Notes under the pieces: model-generated
What the model saw: only the letters and a program-made list of their open reading frames with translations
Databases searched by the model: none
Told to the model about the DNA's origin: nothing
Translations under genes and position numbers: made by a program
In this document: positions 51,452 through 59,360 of the stretch, piece after piece
Numbering within the stretch: the first letter of the stretch is position 1
Layout: every line of letters starts with the position of its first letter
Assembly: GCF_004025965.2 (NCBI RefSeq)
Contig: NZ_SAYU02000020.1
Location: 1 to 59,360 of the forward strand
Direction: 5' to 3'
DNA length: 59,360 nucleotides
DNA from: Phycicoccus flavus
GTDB taxonomy: Bacteria; Actinomycetota; Actinomycetes; Actinomycetales; Dermatophilaceae

Positions 51452-53464
51452 TCAGGAGCCCGGGCTCAGCACGACGTCGACGGTCCGGGGCTGGGCCTCC
51501 GGGGTCGTGCCACCGTCGACGCACCGCGCGACGAACCCGGCCGGCGGGTCGACGCAGACCCGGTGGGTCGTGTTCCCGCGCACCCCGCTCACCTGGTAGT
51601 ACCCCTCGGCGTCGGTGACCCCGACCGCCTCGATGCCGTCGCCGGGCACCATCTCGTTGACGACCCGCACCGTGGCGCCCTGCACGCGGGCGCCGGCGGT
51701 GGAGGTCACCCGGCCCTGGACCGTCGCGGACGCCGTGACGGGCACCGTACGCCGGGTCGTCGTGCCGGCGGTGACCGAGAGCGTCGGGGCGAGGGCCGCG
51801 CCGGCGTCGGTGCACGCCGAGTAGGGGTCGTAGCCGTAGGAGGCGCCCCGGCCGACGGTCACCCCCCACGCGTCGTAGCAGACGAGGAAGGAGCCGGCGG
51901 GCAGGGCGCCGGTGGGCGTGCGGCCGAGGGAGTCGGTGACGAGGTCGCGGCGCAGGCCGCGCGGGCCGTAGACGTAGACGGCGACCCCCGGCAGCGGTGT
52001 CCCGGCGGTGTCGGTCGTCGTCACCGTCGCGGCGCCGAGGCCGCGCAGCCCAACGTCGAGACCGGTGACCGGCGTCGCCCCGACCGTCACCGGGTCGGCG
52101 GTGGACGGCCCGGCGCGGTCGCGGTGGCACTCGGCCTCGTAGCCCGAGGGGTCGACCGACCCGCCGGTGGCGGTAGAGCCGTCGACGCACAGCCGGACGC
52201 GGCCCGCGGGCGCCCCGACCACGCGGTAGACGCCGTTGGCGTCGCTCACGGTGGCGAGGGAGGTGAGCTCCCCCAGGGCGTCGTCGTACACCCGCAGCCC
52301 GACGCCGGACAGGGGCGCGCCGCTGCCGCCCTGCTCGGTGACGGTGCCGCGGACCGAGAGCGGGCCGCGGGGCACGACGTACTGCTCGAGCGCCGCCTGC
52401 ACGTCCGCGGACACCGAGGCCGGGCCGCCGAGGACGACGATGCGCTCCGGTCGCAGGCGGGTCAGCTCGGCGGCCGTCGCGTCCGGGATCGCCGTGCCGC
52501 GCACGAGGAGCATCGGCGCCCCGTCGACCCCGCCCGCGGGGCCGCCGGACAGGGCGTCGGGGAAGTTCTCTCCGGTGGCGACGTAGGCCACCCGGGACCC
52601 GGCGCCGAAGCTCGCGGCGCTGACCCGGGCCGAGGCGACGTACCGGTTCGCGCCGTCGAGACGCTCGACGGACCCGGAGGTGTAGCGGGCCAGGTCGGCC
52701 TCGACCGCGCCCGACACCGAGGTCGTGCCGCCGAGGACGACGATGCGCCGCGGGGCGAGCCGGACCAGCTCGCGGGCGGTCGCCCGCGGGATCGTCCCGG
52801 TGCCGACGAGCAGCACCGGGCCGCCGGCCAGGGCCGCCGGGGGGCCGCCGGACAGGGCGTCGGGGAAGTTGCGGCCGGTGGCGACGTGGACCACGGGCAC
52901 CCCGGGGGCGAAGGTCTCCGCGCTGATCCGGGCCGCGGCCTCGTAGCGGTTGGCGCCGTCCAGCCGCGTCACGAGGCCGGTGGTGAAGGCCCCGAGCGAC
53001 TGCTTCACCCCGTCCGTCACCGACGTCGTCCCGCCGAGGACGACGATCCGCCGCGGGGCGAGGCGCCGCAGCTCGGCGGCGACGACCACCGGCACCGAGT
53101 CCGTGCGGACCAGCAGCACCGGCCCGCCGGTGTAGCCGCCGACGGGGCCGCCGGCCAGCGCGTCGGGGAAGTTCAGCCCGGTCGCGACGTAGGCGACCGG
53201 CACGCCGGGGTCGAAGGTGGCGGCGCTGACGGCCGCCGACGCCGCGTACCGGTCGGCCCCGGCGAGGCGGAAGACCCCGGGGGCGTCGGCCCCGGCGAGC
53301 GAGGTACGGGTCACCGGGGCGGCGGCCGGGCCACGGGCGTCGGCGGTCGCGGTGACGGCGCCGAGCACGGCGACGAGCGCGGCGACGACGGCCAGGCGGG
53401 CCCGCGCGCTCCGGCGGTGCGGGCGGTCGACGGGCCCCCGCGCACGAGCAGCGGCGTCGGCCAC
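51452..53464 (-). CDS. Secreted CWB2 protein with CnaB/carboxypeptidase-regulatory-like domains
   Basis: 670 residues from GTG 53464 behind GGGAGGGT. A basic N-terminus and hydrophobic segment (LAVVAALVAVLGAVTATADA) form a signal peptide at about 25-45. Three CWB2 repeats (about 60-345; FRLAGADRYAASAAV, PRRIVVLGGTTSV) come first and three or more CnaB/carboxypeptidase-regulatory beta-sandwich domains follow (PLSVRGTVTEQGGSG, DANGVYRVVG, ATVQGRVTSTAGARV). It has no enzymatic motif or sorting signal; a surface-displayed structural or adhesive protein held by CWB2 is the best reading. TACCGT at 53518-53523 is a candidate -10 box. Confidence 0.85.
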   Translation of the reverse strand: MADAAARARGPVDRPHRRSARARLAVVAALVAVLGAVTATADARGPAAAPVTRTSLAGADAPGVFRLAGADRYAASAAVSAATFDPGVPVAYVATGLNFPDALAGGPVGGYTGGPVLLVRTDSVPVVVAAELRRLAPRRIVVLGGTTSVTDGVKQSLGAFTTGLVTRLDGANRYEAAARISAETFAPGVPVVHVATGRNFPDALSGGPPAALAGGPVLLVGTGTIPRATARELVRLAPRRIVVLGGTTSVSGAVEADLARYTSGSVERLDGANRYVASARVSAASFGAGSRVAYVATGENFPDALSGGPAGGVDGAPMLLVRGTAIPDATAAELTRLRPERIVVLGGPASVSADVQAALEQYVVPRGPLSVRGTVTEQGGSGAPLSGVGLRVYDDALGELTSLATVSDANGVYRVVGAPAGRVRLCVDGSTATGGSVDPSGYEAECHRDRAGPSTADPVTVGATPVTGLDVGLRGLGAATVTTTDTAGTPLPGVAVYVYGPRGLRRDLVTDSLGRTPTGALPAGSFLVCYDAWGVTVGRGASYGYDPYSACTDAGAALAPTLSVTAGTTTRRTVPVTASATVQGRVTSTAGARVQGATVRVVNEMVPGDGIEAVGVTDAEGYYQVSGVRGNTTHRVCVDPPAGFVARCVDGGTTPEAQPRTVDVVLSPGS

Positions 53465-53517
53465 GTGACCCTCCCCTGCGTCCGGGTCGTGGACGGGCGG
53501 ACCACGGCTGACCCGAC

Positions 53518-53523
53518 GGTAAC
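53518..53523 (-). promoter_or_regulatory. -10 box of the CWB2-CnaB-like gene
   Basis: TACCGT on the minus strand, about 55 nt before GTG 53464. A near-palindrome (CCGCTG and CAGCGG arms, 53527-53540) sits just upstream of it and might be an operator. Confidence 0.35.
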
Positions 53524-53658
53524 CCGCTGACCAGCGGTTTCGGCGGGGAACGGGCGAACTCGTCGCCGGTGGACCTGCCCTCGCCCGTGGGCGCGCACCA
53601 CGTCCCCCACCCCTGCGGATGGGCTCCGGCCACGCGCCGGGGGCGGCGGGCCCGCGGC

Positions 53659-53664
53659 TAGAGT
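53659..53664 (+). promoter_or_regulatory. -10 box of the leaderless scoA mRNA
   Basis: TAGAGT lies 7 nt before ATG 53672; no ribosome site is present. It is the same geometry as the other leaderless genes in the window. Confidence 0.5.
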
Positions 53665-53671
53665 GCCCGCC

Positions 53672-54445
53672 ATGGACAAAGTCGTCGCCACTCCTGCCGA
53701 GGCCGTGGCCGGGATCTCCGACGGGGCGACCCTCGCCGTCGGCGGGTTCGGGCTCTGCGGCATCCCCTCGGTCCTCATCGCCGAGCTGCACCGCTCGGGC
53801 GTCGCGGACCTCGAGGTCGTCTCCAACAACTGCGGGGTCGACGAGTGGGGGCTCGGCATCCTCCTGCAGAGCAAGCAGATCCGCCGGATGGTCTCGTCCT
53901 ACGTCGGGGAGAACAAGGAGTTCGCGCGGCAGTACCTCGAGGGCGAGCTCGAGGTCGAGCTGACCCCGCAGGGCACCCTCGCCGAGCGGCTGCGCGCCGG
54001 GGGCGCGGGCATCCCCGCCTTCTACACGCCCACCGGGGTCGGGTCGCAGGTGGCCGACGGCGGGCTGCCGTGGAAGTACGACGGGTCCGGTGGCGTCGCG
54101 GTCGCCTCGCCGCCCAAGGAGGTCCGCGTCTTCGACGGCGACGAGCGCGAGTTCGTCCTCGAGCACGCCATCGTCGCCGACTTCGGCCTGGTCCGGGCCT
54201 GGAAGGGCGACCGGCACGGCAACCTCGTCTTCAACAAGACCAGTCGCAACTTCAACCCGCTCGCCGCGATGTCCGGCCGGGTCACCGTCGCCGAGGTCGA
54301 GGAGCTCGTCGAGCCCGGGCAGCTCGACCCCGACGAGGTCCACCTGCCCGGCATCTACGTCCACCGCGTCCTGCCCCTGACCCCGGAGCAGGCCGCCGAC
54401 AAGCGCATCGAGAAGCGGACCGTCCGCCCGAGCACGGAGGCCTGA
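53672..54445 (+). CDS. scoA: 3-oxoacid CoA-transferase, subunit A
   Basis: 257 residues. Alpha subunit of a class I CoA-transferase that moves CoA from succinyl- (or acetyl-) CoA to a 3-oxoacid such as acetoacetate, in ketone or fatty-acid breakdown. The glycine loop [13 protein letters not shown] near residue 27 and [11 protein letters not shown] are family landmarks; [19 protein letters not shown] and [10 protein letters not shown] follow. ATG 53672 is favoured over GTG 53663 by the TAGAGT box 7 nt upstream. scoB starts 1 bp after its stop. Succinyl-CoA:3-oxoacid versus 3-oxoadipate preference is not decided by sequence here. Confidence 0.9.
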   Translation: MDKVVATPAEAVAGISDGATLAVGGFGLCGIPSVLIAELHRSGVADLEVVSNNCGVDEWGLGILLQSKQIRRMVSSYVGENKEFARQYLEGELEVELTPQGTLAERLRAGGAGIPAFYTPTGVGSQVADGGLPWKYDGSGGVAVASPPKEVRVFDGDEREFVLEHAIVADFGLVRAWKGDRHGNLVFNKTSRNFNPLAAMSGRVTVAEVEELVEPGQLDPDEVHLPGIYVHRVLPLTPEQAADKRIEKRTVRPSTEA

Positions 54446-54446
54446 G

Positions 54447-55085
54447 ATGCCCCTGACCCGTGAGCAGATGGCCGCCCGCGCCGCCCAGGAGCTCGAGGAC
54501 GGCGCGTACGTCAACCTCGGCATCGGCCTGCCGACCCTCGTGCCGAACTACGTCCCCGACGAGGTCGAGATCGTCCTGCAGTCCGAGAACGGGCTGCTCG
54601 GCGTGGGCGCCTACCCCACCGAGGACGCCGTCGACCCCGACCTCGTCAACGCCGGGAAGGAGACCGTGACGGTCCGCCGTGGCTCCTCCTTCTTCGACTC
54701 CGCCACCTCCTTCGGGATGATCCGGGGCGGCAAGGTCGACGCCGCCATCCTCGGCGCCATGCAGGTCTCGGCCACCGGCGACATCGCGAACTGGATGATC
54801 CCCGGGAAGATGGTCAAGGGCATGGGCGGGGCCATGGACCTCGTCCACGGGGCGAAGAAGGTCGTCGTCCTCATGGAGCACGTGGCCAAGGACGGCTCGC
54901 ACAAGATCGTCCAGGAGTGCTCGCTGCCGCTCACCGGCAAGGGCGTCGTCCAGCGGGTCATCACCGACCTCGCCGTCATCGACGTCACCGACGACGGCCT
55001 CGTCCTGCGCGAGCTCGCCCCGGACGTCACCGAGGAGCAGGTCCGCGAGGCCACCGGCGCCCCCCTGACCGTCGACCTCGCCTGA
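54447..55085 (+). CDS. scoB: 3-oxoacid CoA-transferase, subunit B
   Basis: 212 residues, normal for the beta subunit. The catalytic glutamate that forms the enzyme-CoA thioester is Glu47 in [26 protein letters not shown] near the start and [19 protein letters not shown] in the middle are typical. It lies 1 bp after scoA and forms the heterodimer with it; the pair is transcribed as a unit and probably ends at the hairpin at 55093-55115. Confidence 0.92.
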   Translation: MPLTREQMAARAAQELEDGAYVNLGIGLPTLVPNYVPDEVEIVLQSENGLLGVGAYPTEDAVDPDLVNAGKETVTVRRGSSFFDSATSFGMIRGGKVDAAILGAMQVSATGDIANWMIPGKMVKGMGGAMDLVHGAKKVVVLMEHVAKDGSHKIVQECSLPLTGKGVVQRVITDLAVIDVTDDGLVLRELAPDVTEEQVREATGAPLTVDLA

Positions 55086-55092
55086 CGGCACC

Positions 55093-55115
55093 TCGCCGCC
55101 GCCTACCCGCGGCGA
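55093..55115. terminator. Hairpin between scoB and the ABC ATPase gene (convergent)
   Basis: Arms TCGCCGC (55093-55099) and GCGGCGA (55109-55115) form a 7-bp stem with a 9-nt loop, 7 bp after the scoB stop. It is the only inverted repeat in the 47-bp gap between two convergent genes. Confidence 0.4.
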
Positions 55116-55132
55116 CCACCCGCCGCCCCGGG

Positions 55133-56851
55133 TCAGAGGTCGAGGTCGTCCTCGGTTCGCTCGGGCTCCTCGCCGCCGAGGTAGCCGGCCAGCGCCTGGC
55201 GCACGCTCGGTGTCACCGCCATCGGCCCGCCGAGCACGACGACGTGGCTCGGCCGCAGCCGCTCCAGCTCGGTGTGCGTCGCGGCCGGGACCTCGTCGCG
55301 GTCGACGAGCAGCAGCGGCGCGTCGGCGAGGTCGGCGACGGCCGCCCCGGCCACGGCGTCGCTCACGGACTCGGCCGCGCCCGAGGCGACGAACACCTCG
55401 CCCACGCGGGCCGGGTCGAAGCGGGCGGCGGCGTCGGCGGCGGCCTGGACCGGGGTCGGCGCCAGCAGCCGCTCGGCCCCCCCGGCGGCGAGGCCGGCCA
55501 GCGCCTCGACGACGTCGTCCGACAGGGTCCGGTCGTCCGCGACGACGACGAGGCGCCGGGGCGCGAGCCGCCGGAGCACCTCCTCGTGCCGCGCGGTCGG
55601 CCCCTCGGGGTCGACGAGCAGCACCCGGCCGTCCTCCTCCTGGGCCGTGAGGACGGCGGTGAGCGCGGCCTGGGCGTCCTCGCCGGGCACGAGGTAGACG
55701 GCGTCGACCCCGGCCTCGCCCTCGTCGGTGGCGTGCAGCGCCAGGCTCGTCGTCACGGTGTCCTCGCCGTCGACCCGCTCGACCTCGAACCCGGCCTCAC
55801 GCACGCCGTCGGCGACGTCCTCGGCGAGCACGTCCGTGCCGCCGAGCAGGAGCACCCGGCGCGCCTCGAGCCGGGTGAGCTCCTTGCGGGTCACCGGCAT
55901 GAGCCGCCCGGGAGAGGTGAGCAGCACCGGCGCCCCGACCCGCGCGGCGGCCGGCACGGCGGACAGGGCCAGCGGCAGGTCGGCGCCGGAGGCGAGCAGC
56001 ACGGTGTCCCGGCGGCCGGGCGTCCCCTGCCGGGAGACCAGCGCCGAGGTGTGGTACCTCGTGTCGCCCGCCCAGCGCTCGACGCCCGGCACCTCGGGCT
56101 CCCGGGGCGCGGCCTTGCCGAGCGAGCGCTCGGCCGCGGCGGCGTAGGCGTCGACGACGTCGTCGACCGGGCCGTCCATGAGCAGCGTCCCGCCGTCCAG
56201 CCACATCGCCCGGTCGCACATGGCCCGGATGGTCGCCGCCGAGTGCGACACGAGGAAGACGGTGCCGGCCTGGTCGCGCAGCGCCTCGATGCGCTCCTGG
56301 CTCTTGGCCCGGAAGTGCGCGTCACCCGTGGCCAGGGCCTCGTCGATGACGAGGACGGGGGGCACGGCGGCGGTCGAGATCGCGAAGCGCAGCCGGGCGG
56401 CCATGCCCGAGGAGTACGTCGACATCGGGTAGTGGATGGCGTCGCCGATGCCGGAGAACTCGACGATCTCGTCGTAGATGTCGTCGACCTGGGCCTTGGA
56501 GAGCCCGAGCGCCTGGGCGCCGATGTAGATGTTGCGGGCCCCCGACAGCTGCCGGACGAGCACGGCGTTGACCCCGAGGAGCGACGGCGTGCCGTCGGCC
56601 CAGACCTCGCCGCGGGTCGGCGGGACGAGCCCCGCCACCGCCCGCAGGAGGGTCGACTTCCCCGACCCGTTGCGCCCGATGATCCCGATGGACTCGCCGT
56701 GGTTCGCCACGAAGGAGACGTCCTTGACGGCGTGCACCTCGCGGACCCCGCGCCGCCCGCCCGAGCGCCCGGACCCGCCCTTGGCGAAGACGGTGTAGAC
56801 GATGTCGACGTGCGAGACGATGACCGAGGGCCTCGGCTCAGCCGCGGCCAT
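55133..56851 (-). CDS. Polysaccharide-exporter ABC ATPase fused to three CWB2-like repeats
   Basis: 572 residues. Residues 1-245 are a TagH/Wzt-type ATPase: Walker A GRNGSGKST (59-67), signature YSSGM (146-150), Walker B LVIDEA (Asp170, Glu171), H-loop LVSHS (His203). From about 257 to 560 there are three CWB2-like repeats, for example VLLASGADLPLALSAV, RRVLLLGGTDVL and HVVVLGGPMAVTPSV. No membrane segment separates the halves, so the CWB2 part should be cytosolic. In Wzt exporters a C-terminal carbohydrate-binding domain recognises the polymer; CWB2 may play that role here. ATG 56851 overlaps the permease by 14 bp. A highly acidic tail ends the protein. Confidence 0.9.
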   Translation of the reverse strand: MAAAEPRPSVIVSHVDIVYTVFAKGGSGRSGGRRGVREVHAVKDVSFVANHGESIGIIGRNGSGKSTLLRAVAGLVPPTRGEVWADGTPSLLGVNAVLVRQLSGARNIYIGAQALGLSKAQVDDIYDEIVEFSGIGDAIHYPMSTYSSGMAARLRFAISTAAVPPVLVIDEALATGDAHFRAKSQERIEALRDQAGTVFLVSHSAATIRAMCDRAMWLDGGTLLMDGPVDDVVDAYAAAAERSLGKAAPREPEVPGVERWAGDTRYHTSALVSRQGTPGRRDTVLLASGADLPLALSAVPAAARVGAPVLLTSPGRLMPVTRKELTRLEARRVLLLGGTDVLAEDVADGVREAGFEVERVDGEDTVTTSLALHATDEGEAGVDAVYLVPGEDAQAALTAVLTAQEEDGRVLLVDPEGPTARHEEVLRRLAPRRLVVVADDRTLSDDVVEALAGLAAGGAERLLAPTPVQAAADAAARFDPARVGEVFVASGAAESVSDAVAGAAVADLADAPLLLVDRDEVPAATHTELERLRPSHVVVLGGPMAVTPSVRQALAGYLGGEEPERTEDDLDL

Positions 56852-57725
56852 AGGTGCCCTCCCCGCGCCAGAACACGACGACGCCGAGCGCGAGCAGCCC
56901 GACCGCCCAGCCCAGGCCCATGAGCCAGGAGTGCAGCGCGAGCGGGTGCTCGGCGAGCAGGGCCTGCCGGCCGAGCTCCAGCTGCAGCGCGAACGGCTGG
57001 TTGAGCAGCACGTCGCCGACGAGCGGCGGGAAGCGGTCGGCGAAGACGCTGATGCTGAAGAAGACCCCGGAGGTGTAGCGCATGAGCCGGACGATGAGCG
57101 GGATGAAGTTCGCGAGGTCGCGCGAGGCGTTGACCACCCGGGCCGCGACGAGGGCGATCCCGGTGAGCTGGACGAACTGGAGCGCCACCGCGAGGGGGAA
57201 CAGCAGCCAGTGCCAGGTGAAGGGCTCGCCGGTCAGCGGGGTGAGGACGACGAGCAGCGCGAAGGCCGGCCACGAGGTGTACAGCTGGGACAGCGCGACC
57301 GAGACCGGCAGCGCCGCCCGCGGGAAGCGCAGGGCCCGCACCAGCCCGAGGTTGTTCGTGATCGCCTTGGCGCCGCTGGAGATCACCGACGCGGTGACGC
57401 CGAAGAGCACGACGCCGATGGACAGGAACGCGATGAAGTTCTCGACGCCCCGGTTCGTGCGCAGCAGCAGCCCGAAGACGAGGAAGTAGCTGACGATGAG
57501 CAGCATCGGGTTGAGCAGCGACCACAGCTGGCCCAGCCGGTGCTTCTCGTACTGCGCGGCGCTCTGCGCGGCCGAGAGGGTGACGACGAACTGGCGGCGG
57601 CGCCACAGCTCGGCGAGGTAGCCGCGCAGGCCCGGACGGCCCGACAGCGAGGCGAGCCCGTGGCGGCGTGCGAGGGCGCGCGCGTCCTCGAGCGAGAGCG
57701 CCGCCTCCGGGGTCGCCGAGCTCAC
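56838..57725 (-). CDS. ABC-2 type permease of a polysaccharide/teichoic-acid exporter (TagG/Wzm-like)
   Basis: 295 residues from GTG 57725. A soluble N-terminus of about 40 residues with the amphipathic connector YLAELWRRRQFVVTLSAAQS is followed by about six membrane helices (LLIVSYFLVFGLLL and others), and loops YTSGVFFSISVF and VGDVLLNQPFALQL characteristic of Wzm/TagG permeases. It pairs with the downstream ATPase (14-bp overlap) and overlaps the dehydrogenase stop by 4 bp (GTGA), making a three-gene operon for precursor synthesis and export of one glycopolymer. Confidence 0.9.
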   Translation of the reverse strand: MSSATPEAALSLEDARALARRHGLASLSGRPGLRGYLAELWRRRQFVVTLSAAQSAAQYEKHRLGQLWSLLNPMLLIVSYFLVFGLLLRTNRGVENFIAFLSIGVVLFGVTASVISSGAKAITNNLGLVRALRFPRAALPVSVALSQLYTSWPAFALLVVLTPLTGEPFTWHWLLFPLAVALQFVQLTGIALVAARVVNASRDLANFIPLIVRLMRYTSGVFFSISVFADRFPPLVGDVLLNQPFALQLELGRQALLAEHPLALHSWLMGLGWAVGLLALGVVVFWRGEGTYGRG

Positions 57726-58987
57726 AAGCGGTGGACCCCGTCGCCGTCGGCCGCCACGCCCCGGGTGTCGAAGAACCGGTGGGCCCTCGCGGCGAGCGCG
57801 TCGACGTCGTAGGCGCGGTGGTGCTGGAGCAGCACGACGAGGTCGGCGTCGGCGACGGCGTCCTCGACCGGGTCGGCGACCCGCGGCACCCGGTCGCCGA
57901 ACGCGGCCCAGGTCTGCGCGTGCGGGTCGTGGAAGACGAGGTCGGCGCCCTTGTCGAGCATGTGCCGGGCCACCGGGACCGACGGCGACTCGCGCTGGTC
58001 GGCGATGTTGGGCTTGTAGGTGATGCCAAGCAGCAGCACCTTCGCGCCGCGCAGCGCCTTGCCGTCCTCGTTGAGGATGTCCTGGGCGCGCGAGACGACG
58101 TAGCCCGGCATCGTCGAGTTGATCTCCTGGGCGAGCTCGACGAAGCGGAACGGGTAGCCGAGCTTGGCCCGCACGTTGTAGCTGAGGTAGTTCGGGTCGA
58201 TGGGGATGCAGTGCCCGCCGACGCCGGGGCCGGGGTAGAAGGCCTGGAACCCGAACGGCTTGGTCTTCGCGGCCTCGATGACGTCCCACAGGTCGATGCC
58301 GAGGTCGTGGCAGAAGCGGGCCATCTCGTTGACGAGCGCGATGTTGATGTGCCGGTAGGTGTTCTCGAGCAGCTTCGCGGTCTCGGCCTCGCGCGTGCCC
58401 TTGGCGCGCACGACGGTGTCGACGAAGCGGCCGTAGAACTCGGCGGCCCTGTCGCCGGACTCGGGGGTGTACCCGCCGACGACCTTCGGGGTGTTCTTGG
58501 CGCCGAACTGCGCGTTGCCCGGGTCGATGCGCTCGGGCGAGAAGGCGAGGTGGAAGTCCTCGCCGGCGGTGAGGCCGCTGGTCTCGAGGATCGGCTTGAC
58601 GACCTCGTCCGTGGTGCCGGGGTAGGTCGTGGACTCCAGGACGACGAGGGTGCCCGGGGTGAGGTTGCGGGCGATGGCCTGCACGGCGCCCTCGACGGCG
58701 CCGAGGTCCGGCCCGCCGCCCTCGCCGAGCGGCGTCGGCACGCAGACGACGACGACGTCGGCCTCGCGGATGACGTCCTCGTCGGTCGACGCGCGGAAGC
58801 CGGCGTCGAGGATCTCGCGCAGCTCGTCGTCGTCGATGTCGTCGATGTGGGAGGTCCCGGCGTTGAGCCCGTCCACGACCCGCTCGCTGATGTCGAACCC
58901 CCGGACGCTCAGACCGGCGCGGGTGGCCTCCTGGACGAGCGGGAGACCGACGTAACCGAGACCGATCACGGTGACGTCCACAGCCAT
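57722..58987 (-). CDS. Nucleotide-sugar dehydrogenase (UDP-GlcNAc/ManNAc or UDP-Glc 6-dehydrogenase family)
   Basis: 421 residues. It oxidises C6 of a UDP-hexose twice with NAD+, giving the uronate used in wall glycopolymers. NAD loop VIGLGYVGLPL (7-17), CVPTPL, SPERIDPGN, KLLENTYRHINIALVNE and catalytic Cys260 in PGPGVGGHCIPIDP are all present. SPERIDPGN and overall length fit the WbpA/WecC-type N-acetylhexosamine branch better than UDP-glucose enzymes, but this is not certain. ATG 58987 has the best ribosome site in the window (AAGGAG, spacing 7). TACACT at 59036-59041 may be its -10 box. It is first in the exporter operon. Confidence 0.92.
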   Translation of the reverse strand: MAVDVTVIGLGYVGLPLVQEATRAGLSVRGFDISERVVDGLNAGTSHIDDIDDDELREILDAGFRASTDEDVIREADVVVVCVPTPLGEGGGPDLGAVEGAVQAIARNLTPGTLVVLESTTYPGTTDEVVKPILETSGLTAGEDFHLAFSPERIDPGNAQFGAKNTPKVVGGYTPESGDRAAEFYGRFVDTVVRAKGTREAETAKLLENTYRHINIALVNEMARFCHDLGIDLWDVIEAAKTKPFGFQAFYPGPGVGGHCIPIDPNYLSYNVRAKLGYPFRFVELAQEINSTMPGYVVSRAQDILNEDGKALRGAKVLLLGITYKPNIADQRESPSVPVARHMLDKGADLVFHDPHAQTWAAFGDRVPRVADPVEDAVADADLVVLLQHHRAYDVDALAARAHRFFDTRGVAADGDGVHRL

Positions 58988-59100
58988 CTGGACACTCCTT
59001 CACATGGTGGCGTGGAGCCCGGACGGGCCCCGCGGAGTGTATCCCAGCGCGGGTCCGCGGCCCCGGACCGGGCGGGGCGCGGTCTGGTTGACTGGCGCCC

Positions 59101-59360
59101 ATGCCCGGCCCCGCGACGCGCCCCGCGCCGCCGCCCCGGGTCCTCCTCCTCACGGCCACGGGCGACCTCGCCGGCACCGGCTGGGACGACGACCCGGACG
59201 ACCCCCAGGTCCTGGCCCTGGACGGGACCGGCCGTCGCTCCGCCGGCCCGGGCGGCGAGGCGCGGCTCGTCGCCCGGGCGGCGCGGCTCGCGCGGCGGCT
59301 GCGGGTGCCGCCACGGCCGCTGTGGCGCTGGCTGCGGGCGGGCGGCCCGACCGGGGGCCC
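59101..59360 (+). CDS. Start of an unknown gene, cut by the right edge
   Basis: The first 86 codons from ATG 59101 remain open to the window end. The N-terminus is Pro/Ala/Arg-rich, followed by RVLLLTATGDLAGTGWDDD, which could be the first beta strand and loop of a GT-B glycosyltransferase, but this is only suggestive. TTGACT lies 7 nt before the ATG. It is divergent from the dehydrogenase gene, consistent with a larger glycan locus continuing to the right. Confidence 0.45.
   Translation, partial: MPGPATRPAPPPRVLLLTATGDLAGTGWDDDPDDPQVLALDGTGRRSAGPGGEARLVARAARLARRLRVPPRPLWRWLRAGGPTGG

Overview
The window is about 59 kb of very GC-rich DNA (roughly three quarters G+C) from an actinomycete. The evidence is a WhiB regulator beside F420 genes (fbiA, fbiB), a DUF222/HNH gene, a SARP/AfsR-type regulator, Trm112-SIS-manB-DUF3499 in the order known from actinobacterial chromosomes, and many start codons 6-8 nt behind a TANNNT box, as in leaderless actinobacterial mRNAs. 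The mix, with abundant CWB2 (cell wall binding repeat 2) proteins, fits Micrococcales, perhaps an Intrasporangiaceae relative; that placement is inference. It reads as chromosome: no IS element, prophage, CRISPR array, tRNA or rRNA was found.

Layout. 1-8.6 kb (minus strand): an uncharacterised operon of a small hypothetical gene, two tandem 1,100-residue DUF6493-like paralogues and a SWIM zinc-finger protein that runs off the left edge. 8.6-10.7 kb: a cation diffusion facilitator, a YbaK-type tRNA deacylase and a small charged protein. 10.7-12.6 kb: a DUF222/HNH gene split by a one-base frameshift behind a strong promoter. 12.7-16.4 kb: a LuxR-type response regulator with its membrane histidine kinase, divergent from a membrane protein, with a dense cluster of GTCCCG/CGGGAC sites between them. 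16.4-31.6 kb: the conserved whiB2 neighbourhood (SIS protein, Trm112, manB, DUF3499, zincin-like protein, DUF5719, giant glycosyltransferase, whiB2, fbiA, fbiB), interrupted by an AfsR-like regulator and a secreted CHAP hydrolase. 31.6-39.5 kb: a lipoprotein, then an overlapping operon for envelope glycan assembly (GT2, GT4 fusion, UPF0104 membrane protein, methyltransferase) ending in an AlkA-type glycosylase, flanked by two intergenic repeat arrays (32.4-33.0 and 38.9-39.5 kb). 39.5-44.4 kb: topoisomerase IB, an inositol-monophosphatase-type enzyme, a large membrane protein and a TIGR03089 protein. 44.4-53.5 kb: secreted wall proteins: a VldE-like protein with six peptidoglycan-binding repeats, SpoIID-CWB2, amidase-CWB2 and CWB2-CnaB-like. 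53.7-55.1 kb: scoAB CoA-transferase. 55.1-59.0 kb: a nucleotide-sugar dehydrogenase, ABC-2 permease and ABC ATPase operon; the last 260 bp hold the start of an unknown gene.

The most striking object is the ABC ATPase at 55133-56851. It is a TagH/Wzt-type polysaccharide-exporter ATPase whose C-terminal half is three CWB2-like repeats with no membrane segment between. CWB2 repeats are known as extracellular modules that hold proteins on anionic wall polysaccharide; here they appear to sit in the cytosol on an exporter, beside three secreted CWB2 proteins. A reasonable hypothesis is one glycopolymer recognised on both sides of the membrane: by the ATPase before export and by the surface proteins after assembly.

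Other points worth attention are the tandem DUF6493/SWIM operon, the two intergenic repeat arrays, the promoter-site cluster at 15.55-15.63 kb, an FbiB without a recognisable nitroreductase domain, and enzyme-like proteins lacking signature residues (zincin without HExxH, NB-ARC without the P-loop lysine, SpoIID without the usual glutamate).
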